DNA of 64,000 nt. Origin: Cryptomeria japonica (Eukaryota > Streptophyta > Pinopsida > Cupressales > Cupressaceae). The notes under the pieces were generated by a model. That model was not told the origin of the DNA and searched no databases. It saw nothing but the letters and a program-made list of their open reading frames with translations. Where the stretch lies: positions 145,366,476 to 145,430,475 of the forward strand of contig NC_081413.1 in assembly GCF_030272615.1 (NCBI RefSeq), in the 5' to 3' direction. Of the stretch, positions 21,523 to 32,275 are shown piece by piece (positions within the stretch are counted from its first letter, which is position 1; each line of letters starts with the position of its first letter). The translations under genes and the position numbers were made by a program.

Positions 21523-22284
21523 CTAAGTCTCTACTAGTGGGGGTATGACCCCAAGCTGATCTCTGAGATATTCAAAGGTTTCCTTAGGCAAAGTCTTAGT
21601 GAAAATATCTGCAATCTTCTCTTTAGTATTCACATAAACTAGTTTTACTTCTTTTGCTTCAACATTCTCTTTCAGAAAATTCAATTTGATAGAAACATGT
21701 TTAGTTTTAGAATGTAGTGTCGGGTTCTTAGATATATCAATTGTTGCAGTGTTATCACAATATATAGTTATAGGTTCCTTGCATTTTACCTTTATGTCCT
21801 TCAACTTTTGCTTAAGCCATAATACCCGTGTATAGTTAGTTGTTGCTGCAACATATTCTGATTCTACTGTTGATAAAGATGTACAACTTTGTTTCTTACT
21901 CAACCAAGAAATTAATCTGTTTCCAAGAAAAAATACTCCGCCGATGGTGCTTTTTTTGTCATCCACATCTCCTACCCAGTTTGCATTTGTGTATGCACAT
22001 AATTCAAAGTTTTTATCTCTAGGATACCATAAACAAAGATTGGTAGTGCCTTGTAAGTATGGGAAAATCCGTTTTATTGCCGATTCATGATTTTCTCTAG
22101 GATTACTTTGAAATCTTGAAACAATACATATTGCATTCATAATATCAGGTCTTGTTTGTGTCAAATACAGTAGGCCTCCTATCATAGATTTGTACCTAGT
22201 CAGATTAATAGATGTAGATTCATCCCTTAGTGATAATTTATCATTTCTAGTCATAGGCATGCTTACCGGTTTAGAGTTCTCCAT
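21523..22284 (-). CDS. Element C RNase H domain
   Basis: A 253-codon uninterrupted minus-strand frame, the C-terminus of the Copia polyprotein. It contains the post-RT motif IGGLLYLTQTRPDIMNAI, the RNase H core LSTVESEYVAA and KTKHVSIKLNFLKE, and the ending IADIFTKTLPKETFEYLRDQLG before TAG. The first catalytic motif reads YTNANWVGD, whereas element I has YTDANWAGD. The Asp-to-Asn change at a catalytic position would be expected to inactivate the enzyme. It degrades RNA in RNA:DNA hybrids during reverse transcription. Confidence 0.85.
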   Translation of the reverse strand: MENSKPVSMPMTRNDKLSLRDESTSINLTRYKSMIGGLLYLTQTRPDIMNAICIVSRFQSNPRENHESAIKRIFPYLQGTTNLCLWYPRDKNFELCAYTNANWVGDVDDKKSTIGGVFFLGNRLISWLSKKQSCTSLSTVESEYVAATTNYTRVLWLKQKLKDIKVKCKEPITIYCDNTATIDISKNPTLHSKTKHVSIKLNFLKENVEAKEVKLVYVNTKEKIADIFTKTLPKETFEYLRDQLGVIPPLVET

Positions 22285-23136
22285 CCCAAATTTCTTTAGT
22301 AACTCCTTCAGGTACTTGGATTGACTTAAGAATATACCTTTATCAGTCTGTGAAATCTACAATCCTAAAAAGAATTTTATCTCTCCAATCATAGACATTT
22401 CAAATTCATGCTGCATTTCAATAGAAAAGTTTTTACATAATCCATCTTCTCCTCCAAAGATTACATCATCAACAAAAACTTTTATAACCAAGATGTCATC
22501 ATTTGCCACTTTATAGTATAATTTGTTGTCAACATTACCTTTAGAAAAACCAATCTTCAAAAGATATTTATCCAATCTAGCTTACCAAGCTCTTGGAGCT
22601 TGCTTCAACCCATACAAAACTTTACTTAACCTGCAAACCATATCTTTATTATCTGTCAAAGAAAATCCATCAGGTTGCTCAATGTAAACTTCTTCTTCAA
22701 GATCTCCATTAAAAAATGCACATTTAATATCCATTTGATATACTTTGTAGTTCTTGTGTGCTACGAAAGCTAAGAATAATCTGTCTGCATCAATTCTAGC
22801 TACCAGTGCAAATGTTTCATTATAATCAATTCCTTCTTTCTGAGAATATCCCTTACACGCTAGTCTTTCTTTATTTCTGATTACCTTCCCATCTTCATTA
22901 AGTTTTTTTCTGAATACCCATTTTGTTCCAATCACATTTTTGTCTTTAGGTTGGGGAACTAATGTCCATGTGTTATTCTTCTCAATTTGTTCTAGTTCCT
23001 CTTCCATAGCTTTAATCTAGTGTTTATCTTCACATGCCTCATTAATTGATGATGGTTCAATTTGAGAAATAAGACATACATCTTCATTTTCCAGTCTTCC
23101 TCTTGTCATAACTCCTTGATACTTGTTCCCAATTAT
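22285..23136 (-). pseudogene. Element C reverse transcriptase domain
   Basis: Two minus-strand open pieces (22582-23007 and 22357-22575) are separated by single stops. Motifs in order: NTWTLVPQPKDKNVIGTKWVF, KERLACKGYSQKEGIDYNETF, MDIKCAFFNGDLEEEVYIEQ, GLKQAPRAW and the catalytic FVDDVIFGGED (Copia form of YxDD). This is the RNA-dependent DNA polymerase of the element. A stop after GLKQAPRAW and another before the RNase H piece break it. Confidence 0.88.
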
Positions 23137-23833
23137 CTAATTTTCAGAGTGGTTCAATCTTACATATTGAGATGTCTTCATTTGTTGTCGTTCCTTATTT
23201 ATAGTGGAATTTTTAGATGATACCAGTGTAACTGGATCTTCATTCTGTACCGGTGGATACAATGTAGGTTCATTTGTCAGTATCTCTGTTGCTGGTTCAG
23301 AGTCTATATACCTTGAAGTTCCTCTAAACTGTTCATCAATATTCACATTTGTACTCTCAACAATTTTCTGCAACCTCTTGTTAAAACATCTATATGCTTT
23401 GCTCTTAGATGAATAACCAAGAAATATTCCTTCATCACTTCTAGGATCAAATTTGCCAATATACTCATCTCTTCTAATATAGCATTTACTTCCAAATATT
23501 CTGAAATATTTAAGAGTAGGAGTAATACCAAACCATAGTTCATGAGGGGTCTTATTGGTTTCTCCTTTGATGTAAACTTTGTTGAATGTATAGACTGCTA
23601 TACTTACTACCTCTCTCCAATATACATGTGGTAGATTTGCTTCAAATAACATACTTCTAGCTGCATCCAAGATAGTTCCATTTTTCCTTTCTACAACTCC
23701 ATTCTGTTGTGGTGTCTGGGGTGCTGATAACTGTCTTCTAATTCCGTTCACTTCATAGAATGTATTAAATTCCTTAGATGTGAATTCACCTCCTTGATCT
23801 GATCTCAGACATTTGATTTTCTTAACGGTTTTA
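23137..23833 (-). pseudogene. Element C integrase, catalytic and C-terminal part
   Basis: Minus-strand frame with LRSDQGGEF (second catalytic Asp), PQQNGVVERKN (catalytic Glu) and the Copia GKxxxxE-type region FDPRSDEGIFLGYSSKSKAYR, then a variable linker. It begins exactly at the element B insertion; the first catalytic Asp lies beyond B, at about 30500. Codons 5' of position 23833 belong to B's target duplication TTTTC and LTR. Confidence 0.88.
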
Positions 23834-23838
23834 TTTTC

Positions 23839-24612
23839 TGTTGGCATATGCACACTCCAATGAGACATTGTATGTGATTGAAGGTTTTGTCATTGATGGC
23901 AACCTTGCAATCCTATGCCACCGACAAAGGCATTATACCAACATCAGTAGATCACACTCTACACCAACACAAAAGAAAGGAAGTATACCGGCATAGAGGC
24001 CGACAGGATTTTGTTATATTATATTTTGTTTATTATTGTAAAAATGTGTAAGCCGACTTGGCAAATTGTAAAATGACTCTTATATATAAAAGAGAACATT
24101 GTAGACATTTTGGAGGATGAGTAGAAGATTTATAGGAAAATATTAGGCAGACCTATTGTGCAAAATATAGGTCAAGGGATATATGTAAAGAGTAGAGCAG
24201 GAACCAGTACTGAATCAGGCATTGAAGATGCTATTGTAAAGAAGTACAAGATATTGGATTTGTATAATCCTTATTGTAAGTCAGTGAGACTTCCCATTGA
24301 GCAGTGAGCTCTAGGCAGTTGGCCTTCCTGCATGTGCAAGCCCCTATTGTAAGTAATATTCTCTTATTGGCCAATGAGTGAATATTGTGGGTCACAAATC
24401 CCACCGAGGTTTTTCCCACACTGGGTTTCCTCGTTAAAATCTTGTGTTATGGTGTACTTTTCATGTGGATGTTCTTGATTCTGTTTATAGCATTATTTCT
24501 TGCATACCGGTACTCTATTATATTATGTTCAACATGTTTTAAATTAAGAAATTCTAACAACCGGTCAGATATTGATTCACCCCCCCTCTCAGTATCTGTG
24601 GGATCCCTAACA
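23839..24612 (+). repeat. Element B 5' LTR
   Basis: TG...CA ends. The TATA box TATATATAAA at 24081-24090 and the shared CCCACACTGGGTTTCC module at ~24414-24430 are visible. Confidence 0.92.
24081..24090 (+). promoter_or_regulatory. TATA box in element B LTR
   Basis: TATATATAAA followed by AGAGAAC sits about 240 bases into the LTR, a usual place for the U3 promoter. The 3' LTR has the same word at 29851-29860. Confidence 0.6.
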
Positions 24613-24614
24613 AT

Positions 24615-24626
24615 TGGTATCAGAGC
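24615..24626 (+). promoter_or_regulatory. Element B primer-binding site
   Basis: TGGTATCAGAGC, the exact initiator-tRNA-Met type site, two bases after the LTR end. Confidence 0.92.
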
Positions 24627-24683
24627 CTGGTCCTCTATTTTCAAAAGCCTAACAGCTTGAGGAAGATCTTGACACCGGTAAAG

Positions 24684-25817
24684 ATGGAAAATCTGATGAA
24701 GCAACTGGAAGGAGCTCTTACAGACTATGATGCAAAAAAGATGAAAAATATCAAACTAGAAGATGATTTAAGGGCAGCTCAGGACATCATTTAGGCACTT
24801 CAAGAAAATTTTACTGTTGCAAGAAATAAGAGAAGAGAACTTTGTGAAAAATTGCAAAATGAGAATGATGAAAAGGAATCACTTAATGATATGATAAGCA
24901 AGTTGCAACAAGAGATCATGACAACAAAAAATGAAATGCAGGATATGACTATGAGATTTTGCAAAGAGATTAAGGATAGGAAGAAGAATGAAGAAGAATT
25001 GACCAGAAGACTAAGTGATGTAGCAAATGAGAACACAAGACTTAGCTATGAAAATGACATGTTGAAGACAGATCTGATGCATACTCAGAATGACTCAAAT
25101 GAACTGATGAGACAAAAAGAAGTCTTAGAAAGAGAACTAGAAACTGCAAATCAATACAAAGAAAAATTCAAGAAAAGCTTAGAGCAACTTGGCACCTTGC
25201 TGAAGAATCAAAAACCTAAAGGTGACACTTTTGGAATTGGCTTTGAAGTTGGTGAAAGCTCTGGTACTACAAATACTCATGATCACAGCAAACCGGTAAG
25301 ATAGCCTAATGCTTATAAATTCAATTGTAAATGCTTTAATTGTAATAAGTATGGTCATAAAGCAAATGAATGTAGATTTAGAAATTATCAGAATATCAAC
25401 ACACCCACCGGTCAATGTTCTAAATGCAACAAAGTTGGTCACAACTCTGAAAATTGCATAATGAATGTGAGATGTTATGTTTGTGGAAGATTTGGACACT
25501 TATCCAATCAATACAAAACACAAACCATCATAGGTTATGGGAAAGCTATTCAGAAGAATAATGTAACTTGTTATGCATGTAACAAGATTGGGCATATTGC
25601 TAAATTCTATAGAAGTAAAGGAACACTGGTAGACAACAAAAGTTCTAGCTTGAAAGGTAAAGAAAAAGTTGAAGAGGTTAAGCAAGAATTCTAAAAACAA
25701 TGGATTAGAAAAGCTGATCTAAATATTGGGAATACTCCTCCACCGGCAGAACAGAGTGATGCTTCACCAGAAGGACAGAGCAGTTCTCCACCGATAGGAA
25801 TTTCTTCATCTAATTGA
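24684..25817 (+). pseudogene. Element B ORF1: Gag-like coiled coil with four CCHC knuckles
   Basis: ATG 24684 (MENLMKQLEGALTDYD) to TGA 25815-25817, with in-frame stops at 24792, 25302 and 25692. The coiled-coil part is intact for 150 codons (24852-25304). Knuckle 1 (CFNCNKYGHKANEC) and knuckle 2 (CSKCNKVGHNSENC) are complete. Knuckles 3 and 4 have lost their last Cys to Tyr (GHLSNQY, GHIAKFY), each a TGC/TGT-to-TAC/TAT change. The A copy keeps those cysteines, so the ancestral protein had four complete knuckles. As in A, the usual Copia Gag N-terminal domain is missing. Confidence 0.78.
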
Positions 25818-26119
25818 AGAAAATTTCCTTGAGGGTTTGGCAATCTATTGATACATGTGCTATTATTCCCTCAGTTAGAGATAAGAAGTTGGAAATTACT
25901 TATTACCGGCAAACAATGTTAAGTGAATACTTAATCGGCATGCAATTAATGTGGTAGATGGTGAAAAGACACTATAAAATTAAGGTTTTGGCTCCATTTC
26001 ATTTCATCGAGATTTCAAATTTTTGAAGAGCGTGAAGATTCCGAGCTAAGGCATTTCGAGCAAGAAGCAAGAACACTCCAAGAAATCATCCATCCTAAGG
26101 CAGTAAAAGGTATTTAATC
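25818..26119 (+). promoter_or_regulatory. Element B inter-ORF leader with TATA box
   Basis: 302-bp spacer, nearly the same length as in A (304 bp). TATAAAAT at 25973-25980 lies 147 bases before the ORF2 ATG. The following ~140 bases would be a purine-rich 5' leader. Confidence 0.45.
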
Positions 26120-29100
26120 ATGGCATCCACCTCTGCAATTGAATATATAGCAAACCCTACTGTTGTTGAAGTAATAAAAAGACCTAGGCCGTTATTTTAG
26201 TTAGTTCCCAAGATAGCAAAGAAGGATGATACCTTAGGTGCTTTTTCTCAAATTCCTAAGGGAGTTGTATATGCTGAAGACCCTAGAATATACATCCACT
26301 GCAACATTGAAGAGTTAGGAGATGAAGAAATTAAAACCATGTATAAAACTGTAATATGTGATAATACCGGCAATGTAAAGGATGAACACAAGCTCATTGA
26401 GACCCTAAGATTTATAGAGATCCTTAGCATTCCTGAATTTCCAAAGGATGTGATTAGGATACTCTTAAGCAGGGTACATGGAGAGTTTTTATGATTAGAT
26501 GCAATCCACAAGATCACCAAGGAAGCTATGAAAGTTGTCATGGGATTACCGACCACCGGTAAAAGACCAGATAAAACCAAGAAAGTTTCCAATGACCTAG
26601 TTATAAACCTAACTGGTGCAAAATTCGACAAGAGGTCTCTAAGAGTTAATGATGTAACAGATATCAATTTGAGATTCATCAATATGATATTAGGGTATAA
26701 AGCTACTCATGCTGATTGACTCAATTTAGTTTCAAGGTTATGCATTAAGAGTGCTTATGACATGGTCACAAATAATGCAAAAAATTGACATATGTGAGTG
26801 GTTAAAGGATGAATTAATTGACAATCTTGGAAAGATCAAGAAGGACAAGAAATGAACTTTCAGATTTAGAAATCTGTTAGTATGCCTAATGCTACATATA
26901 ACAAAATAGGTTCCCAGTATAGGTTACAAAGAACTTGGATATGACATACCAGTAGGCAAACAATCAACAGAACTATTCAATAACATGGGTGATAACAAGG
27001 AAAACAATATTAATGACTTCTTTCAAGCATTAAAGACCAAAATGAAGAAAAGAGTAAGGTTATCACAGAAGATTGTAGACAAATACAAAGATGAAATATG
27101 CTTTGTCATCAAGAAAGATGAAATCTGGATGGAAGCGATCATCCCAAGGACAGTTTGGGTAACCGAGATGGGCTATGAAATAGATGATCACATAGTTGAA
27201 ACATATACTAAATCACTTCTGGAAGCCCCCAGAGAACCTAAGGAAGAAGTATTTGGTAGTGCAAAAAATATTGAAAGACAAATTCAATCAAAGAAAAGGG
27301 TGAAAAAGGTTGAGGCAGTTGTAAGGAAAGGTTCTAGACAAGCAAAAGCCATCAAAGAAGATGTATTGAAGAAAACTGGCATAACAGAGGATGAGTTAGC
27401 AGCTCCACAACCTGAAACTCACCTATCATCGGTAGGTACTTCTTCAGGAAGTGACATGCCTGCAACTTTCAAAAGAGTTGTAAGAAAAAAAGGTCCCTCA
27501 CTGGAAACCACACCCTCACCCAGGAGGACAAGGCAAAAGCAACAAGCAGTGAGATCTCCGGTAAGAAAGGCCACACCAAAGAAGAAACTGACACCCAAGA
27601 AGAAGAAAAGGACAAACAAAGACTTGGCCCCTCTTGATATACTTCTGAATGAAATCACAGAGGAAGGTAAACTAAAGAATATAGAGAAAATATATGACAC
27701 TCTAACAGCTGATGAAAAAGAGCAAGTTGAAAATAGTGTTATATTGCACATGGATATGTATAAGAAGTTTTTGATGGAAGTAGTCAATGAAATTCCTGAT
27801 GAACCATTCAAAAGAATAGAAGCAAGAAGACAAGCAGTGATAGAATTGGATAAGAAAATAAAAATTGAAAAGTTACTTGCTGTATATCCGGTAAACTCTC
27901 CACAAGAAATTGATGACCTAATTGCTCAAGCCAACTAGACAGTATTTTGTACTGCACACCAGCATGTTGCCTTAATGGTAGGAAGAGTTAATGAAGTGAT
28001 AGAGGAAATAGAAAATGGATGGGATATATTCCTGGTTGAGATAGAAAAACAAGAAGAATACAGGAACCCCAAACCCATAAAAGTTTATCAGAAAGATAGA
28101 GACAAGGGGAAAGGAAAAGTTGGTGGACCATCTAGTATCAAGGTTATAGACAACTTACCCCCACCTTCTTTGATTACTCCACTGGTAAAATCAACAACTA
28201 CTGAAGATCAACCGGTAGCCGAGAGTATGGATGTAGAGGATAATAATCCTAATCCTGAAGTCCTATATACTGTGAATGCTGATACTCAAAAGATCAACAT
28301 AGTAGTAGACAAAGATACAACTGATAAGTCAGATATGGCTAGTGAGCCTCCGGTAGCAGGGGAAACTGATAAACCGATAGAAGATAAAGAGAAAAAGGTA
28401 GAGACTGAGACACAAATTGAGGCAATGAAACATACAGAGAAACAAATAGAGCTAAAGGCTCCAGAACAACAACAACCGGAACTGGTACATAAGGAAATAG
28501 TACCACCGACAACTAGTGAAAACCATTGCTTAAAGAAATGCAGACACAAACAGACCTACCAGAGGTCAAAACAAGCTTGGTTACTTCCACCGGTACTCAG
28601 ATTGTTGATTCATCATCAAGCTTCAAATCAACCAATGTGACTGAGGTACTACTTGACTCTATCAAGAAAATAACCAACTGCAGTTCACAAGCTTACAAAG
28701 CAATTGATGATACCATACCAATTTTGAAGGTAATTGCTCCTAACTGTAATATAGATAACAAAGATTCTTTAGGACAACTAGATACACTGTGTAAATATAT
28801 CTCAGAAAACATTGAGAAAATAAAAGAAGAGTCAGTGAAGGATAAAGTAGAAGTTGAAAAACATAAATTCTTTGATCAGCAAATAAAGAAGTGTAATAGA
28901 GATTTTGACACACTTCTACCAGAATTATGTAATTTGTTGAAAGAGTACAAAAATTTGTACAAAGATACCTGTAAAACAAACTTTTTGACTGTAGATATTG
29001 ACAAGAAAATGAGCAAGGTACAGGATGAGATCAATAAACATGCAGATAATTTTGTCAACTCACCTGATACACTATCAATTTTTGAGGAGAAGATAACAAA

Positions 29101-29388
29101 TTTTGAGGAAGAACTACTTAAATTGGAAAGAGAGAAAGAAAGAATAATAAGGCAAAACATTTGAGATCAAAACTAAGTCCAAGATTGGACTATCTAGCAT
29201 CTCTGCAGAAGGAAATTTCTGAGGCACTAATGCAGGGAAGAAAAACACCGGCAGAGCATTTGCAACATCTCACCAGTATAGTGAAGAGAATAGAAACAAC
29301 AATAAAGGATAGCAAGAAGTTTATGGATAGTATAAACTTGATTTTGGGAGATCTTTTTCAAATTATAACTACCCAGCTACAAGGTTGA
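26120..29388 (+). pseudogene. Element B ORF2: ~1,090-codon unrecognised protein
   Basis: ATG 26120 (MASTSAIEYIANP) to TGA ~29388, colinear with ORF2 of element A. Breaks: TAGs near 26198 and 26494, a TGA after GYKATHAD (26717), a one-base insertion near 26780, stops near 26854 and 26908, TAG at 27936, and frameshifts near 28520 and 29160. Conserved blocks are DPRIYIHCNIEELG, RSLRVND, WMEAIIPRTVWVTEMGYE, a basic segment SPVRKATPKKKLTPKKKKR with repeated (S/T)PxxK units like histone H1 tails, LLDSIKKITNC, AIDDTIPILKVIAP and a C-terminal Leu/Glu/Lys coiled coil. A nuclear, nucleic-acid- or chromatin-associated role is a guess from composition. It is not a pol, and no env-like membrane span is seen. 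Confidence 0.65.
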
Positions 29389-29575
29389 TACTGCAAACTC
29401 TACTCACATCTTGACAACCTTTGTCATTGATGCCAAAGGGGGAGTAGTGGGATGAGAAAATTCAAATCATAGGAATCATATGCTCAGGGGGAGCTCTCAC
29501 ATTATTGGTAACATTTTTGGACTACACATTTTTGGATACTTTTTGAAATTTCTCATGAGTGTTGCCATTAATGCC

Positions 29576-29587
29576 AAAGGGGGAGAT
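29576..29587 (+). promoter_or_regulatory. Element B polypurine tract
   Basis: AAAGGGGGAGAT directly before the 3' LTR. An extra copy, AAAGGGGGAGTAGTGG, occurs ~140 bases upstream. Confidence 0.92.
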
Positions 29588-30382
29588 TGTTGGCATATGC
29601 ACACTCCAATGATACATTGTATGTGATTGAAGGTTTTGTCATTGATGGCAACCTTGCAATCCTATGGCACCGACAAAGGCATTATATTGGCATCAGCAGA
29701 TCACACTCTACACTGGTACTCAGGACACCGGCACCGGCACAAAAGAAAGGAAGTATACCGGCACAGAGGCCGACAGGATTTTGTTATATTATATTTTGTT
29801 TATTATTGTAAAAATGTGTAAGCCGACTTGGCAAATTGTAAAATGACTCTTATATATAAAAGATATCATTGTAGACATTTTGGAGGATGAGTAGAAGATT
29901 TATAGGAAAATATTAGGCAGACCTATTGTGCGAAATATAGGTCAAGGGATATATGTAAAGAACAGAGCAGGAACCGGTACTAAATTAGGCATTGAAGATG
30001 CTATTGTAAAGTAGTACAAGATATTGGATTTGTATAATCCTTATTGTAAGTCAGTGAGACTTCCCATTGAGTAGTGAGCTCTAGGCAGTTGGCCTTCCTG
30101 CATGTGCAGGCCCCTATTGTAAGTAATATTCTCTTATTGGCTAATGAGTGAATATTGTGGGTCACAAATCCCACTGAGGTTTTTCCCATACCGAGTTTCC
30201 TCATTAAAATCCTGTGTTATGGTGTGCTTTTCATGTGGATGTTCTTGATTATGTTTATAGCATTATTTCTTGCATACCAGTACTCTGTTATATTATGTTC
30301 TGCATGTTTTAAGTTAAGAAATTCTAACAACCGGTCAGATACTGATTCACCCCCCCTCTCAGTATCTGTGGGATCCCTAACA
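29588..30382 (+). repeat. Element B 3' LTR
   Basis: 795 bp. It pairs with 23839-24612 and carries an additional CACCGGCACCGG segment near 29720. Confidence 0.92.
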
Positions 30383-30387
30383 TTTTC

Positions 30388-30898
30388 TACCATTTCTTTG
30401 AATAATTTGAACTTCCCAAGTGCATCTGATTTTTCTCTGAGAAAAGTAACCCAATGCATTCTAGAATAGTCATCAATGATTAGCCCATAAAATATCTATC
30501 ACCTTGTAAGCTTTTAGTTCTAGCTGGACCACATAAATCAGTGTGAATTAAGTCAAGAGCATTATTAGATTTCTCTGGAATACTTTTAAAAGATGCTCTA
30601 AGTTGTTTTCCAAATTGACATTCCTTACATACCGAATTGTGAGGTTTAACAACTTAGGTAAGTCTCTAACTGCCTTAGTAGTACTGATTTTTACCATGCA
30701 GTCAAAATTTACATGACAGAGTCTCTTATGCCATAGCCAACTTTCATCGATGTGTGCAATTAAGCATGTACTTTCATTGTTATTCAAATGAAAGATATTA
30801 CCTCTAGTCTGATTACCGGTTGCAATTTCCAAACCAGTTATGTTCATAATTTTGCATTTACCATTCTTGAATTGTAACTAAAATCCTTTCTCAACTAA
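30388..30898 (-). pseudogene. Element C GAG-pre-integrase and integrase N-terminal part
   Basis: Minus-strand continuation of the polyprotein after protease. It holds the GAG-pre-integrase motif WLWHKRLCHVNFDCMVKIS (zinc-binding His/Cys of integrase), then a one-base frameshift near 30640. After that come the integrase core start with the first catalytic Asp region and DDYSRMHWVTFL. It stops at 30388, at the TTTTC duplicate of element B, and resumes at 23833. Two TAA/TAG stops occur near 30860-30898. Confidence 0.82.
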
Positions 30899-32218
30899 CT
30901 AACCAACACTCGAAAGATTATGCTTTAAACCTTCTACATAGAAAACATTGTTAGTATTATGCTTACCATCAAGAGATATAGTACCTTTTCCTTTGATCAA
31001 ACAAGCTTTATCATCTCCAAATCTTACCAAACCTCCATTGTATTCCTGAAAGCTCAAGAATTTAGCTTTATCACCAGTCATATGATGTGAGCATCCTGAA
31101 TCAATGATCCATTCATCCTTAACTTCAACTTTAGCTGCTAGGGCTTGCTCTATTGGTTGAATAGTAGGTGTCGGTTGATCTTCTATTATAGAAACAAAAA
31201 ACCATCCATTGTCTGCTAGATCTTCATTAGAATCATTAGTGACTCCTTCATCAACAAGATAACAAGATTTATCTTTATTCTTCTTAAATATGTATCTCTG
31301 ATATTCAGGGTTAGGCTTGTATGTTCTTCTAGCTTCTTCTCCTAGTCTAGCATGTCTATCAGGGCATCTTGAAGCCATATGACCAATCTTATTACAGTTA
31401 AAACATTTAAAGGGTGCTTTACCTTCATACTTACTTCCAACTGGACCTTTAGGCATTTTCCTTGCAAATAGTGCTTCAAGTTCTTCATTTTCTCTCCTAT
31501 TTTCCTCAAGTTCTCTTGCATAAAAGGCTTTCCAATCAAATTTGTCAAAAGATGGTGCAGATGATGTTGATGCTTTAAAGGCTAAATCTGTCTTTATAGT
31601 AGCAATAGGACAAAATTCCTCAATTTCAAAAGCTGAAAGTTTTCCAATCAATGTATCCCTAGTTACTGATGTATTAGGCATTGTTCTCAATTCATTTATA
31701 GTAGTAACTTTCATTTTATATGCCAGTGGCAATCCTCTTAAAACTTTTGAAATAATTTCATCTTCACTTAAGGTTCCTCCACAACATTTAATACCCAAAA
31801 CAATTTCATTTACTCTTTCCATAAAAGCAGAAATCTTTTCATCTTCTTCCATTTTCAGATTTTCATACCTGATCTGAAAGCTTTCAAGTTTTGCAATTTT
31901 GACTATGGAATCTTCTTCATTCAATGTTTCCAAATGATCCTGAATAGCTTTAGTAGTAGACCTATCTGATAATCCCATGATTTTCTGATTTGATAATGCA
32001 CTCAAAAGTGCTTCTCTTGCTTTGCAATCATTTTCTTCATCTTTTCCCAAGGTAGGTGGATTAGGCTGACTTTGAGTAGGAGCAATGTACCCATTCTTTG
32101 TAACATCCCAGATGTCCTTTCCAATGCAATTTAGATGTGTCTCCATTCTGATCTTCCATATACTATAGTTGGTTCCATCAAGTTTAGGACTGTCCTTCCT
32201 GAAATAGTTAGTAGACAT
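30899..32218 (-). CDS. Element C Gag-protease
   Basis: A 439-codon open minus-strand frame starting MSTNYFRKDSPKLDGTNYSIW, 58 bases after the PBS. Residues ~10-190 are the Copia Gag (UBN2-type) domain with ALLSALSNQKIMGLSD, EDEKISAFMERVNEIV and KVLRGLPLAYKMKV. One CCHC knuckle, CFNCNKIGHMASRC, lies at ~271-284. The aspartic protease active site DSGCSHHMTGDKAKF is at ~373, followed by KGKGTISL. Gag packages the element RNA in virus-like particles, and the protease matures the polyprotein. The frame ends at a TAG just after HNLSSVG where pol should continue, so the polyprotein is broken here. Confidence 0.9.
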   Translation of the reverse strand: MSTNYFRKDSPKLDGTNYSIWKIRMETHLNCIGKDIWDVTKNGYIAPTQSQPNPPTLGKDEENDCKAREALLSALSNQKIMGLSDRSTTKAIQDHLETLNEEDSIVKIAKLESFQIRYENLKMEEDEKISAFMERVNEIVLGIKCCGGTLSEDEIISKVLRGLPLAYKMKVTTINELRTMPNTSVTRDTLIGKLSAFEIEEFCPIATIKTDLAFKASTSSAPSFDKFDWKAFYARELEENRRENEELEALFARKMPKGPVGSKYEGKAPFKCFNCNKIGHMASRCPDRHARLGEEARRTYKPNPEYQRYIFKKNKDKSCYLVDEGVTNDSNEDLADNGWFFVSIIEDQPTPTIQPIEQALAAKVEVKDEWIIDSGCSHHMTGDKAKFLSFQEYNGGLVRFGDDKACLIKGKGTISLDGKHNTNNVFYVEGLKHNLSSVG

Positions 32219-32261
32219 TGGATCTCCTCAAGCTATTAAACTTCTACAAAAAGAGGACTAG

Positions 32262-32275
32262 GCTTTGATACCAAT
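32262..32275 (-). promoter_or_regulatory. Element C primer-binding site
   Basis: Minus strand ATTGGTATCAAAGC directly after the 5' LTR; initiator-tRNA-Met type with one change. Confidence 0.88.

Larger units (their letters stand above)
23839..30382 (+). mobile_element. Element B: Copia-like non-autonomous LTR retrotransposon, sibling of A
   Basis: LTRs 23839-24612 (774 bp) and 29588-30382 (795 bp), both TGTTGGCATATGCAC...CCTAACA, with a perfect target duplication TTTTC at 23834-23838 and 30383-30387. Internally it has a PBS, ORF1, a leader with TATA box, ORF2 and a PPT, in the same order as element A. No pol domain is present. The LTRs differ by a few percent plus one ~20-bp indel near 29715. 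It is inserted in the integrase of element C, making it the deepest layer of the nest. Confidence 0.92.

Noticed and set aside
26120-29388. ORF2 of A/B as an envelope-like protein, as in SIRE-type Copia elements
   Set aside because: No signal peptide, transmembrane segment or glycoprotein-like Cys pattern is visible. The protein is basic and coiled-coil-rich, and there is no pol before it.
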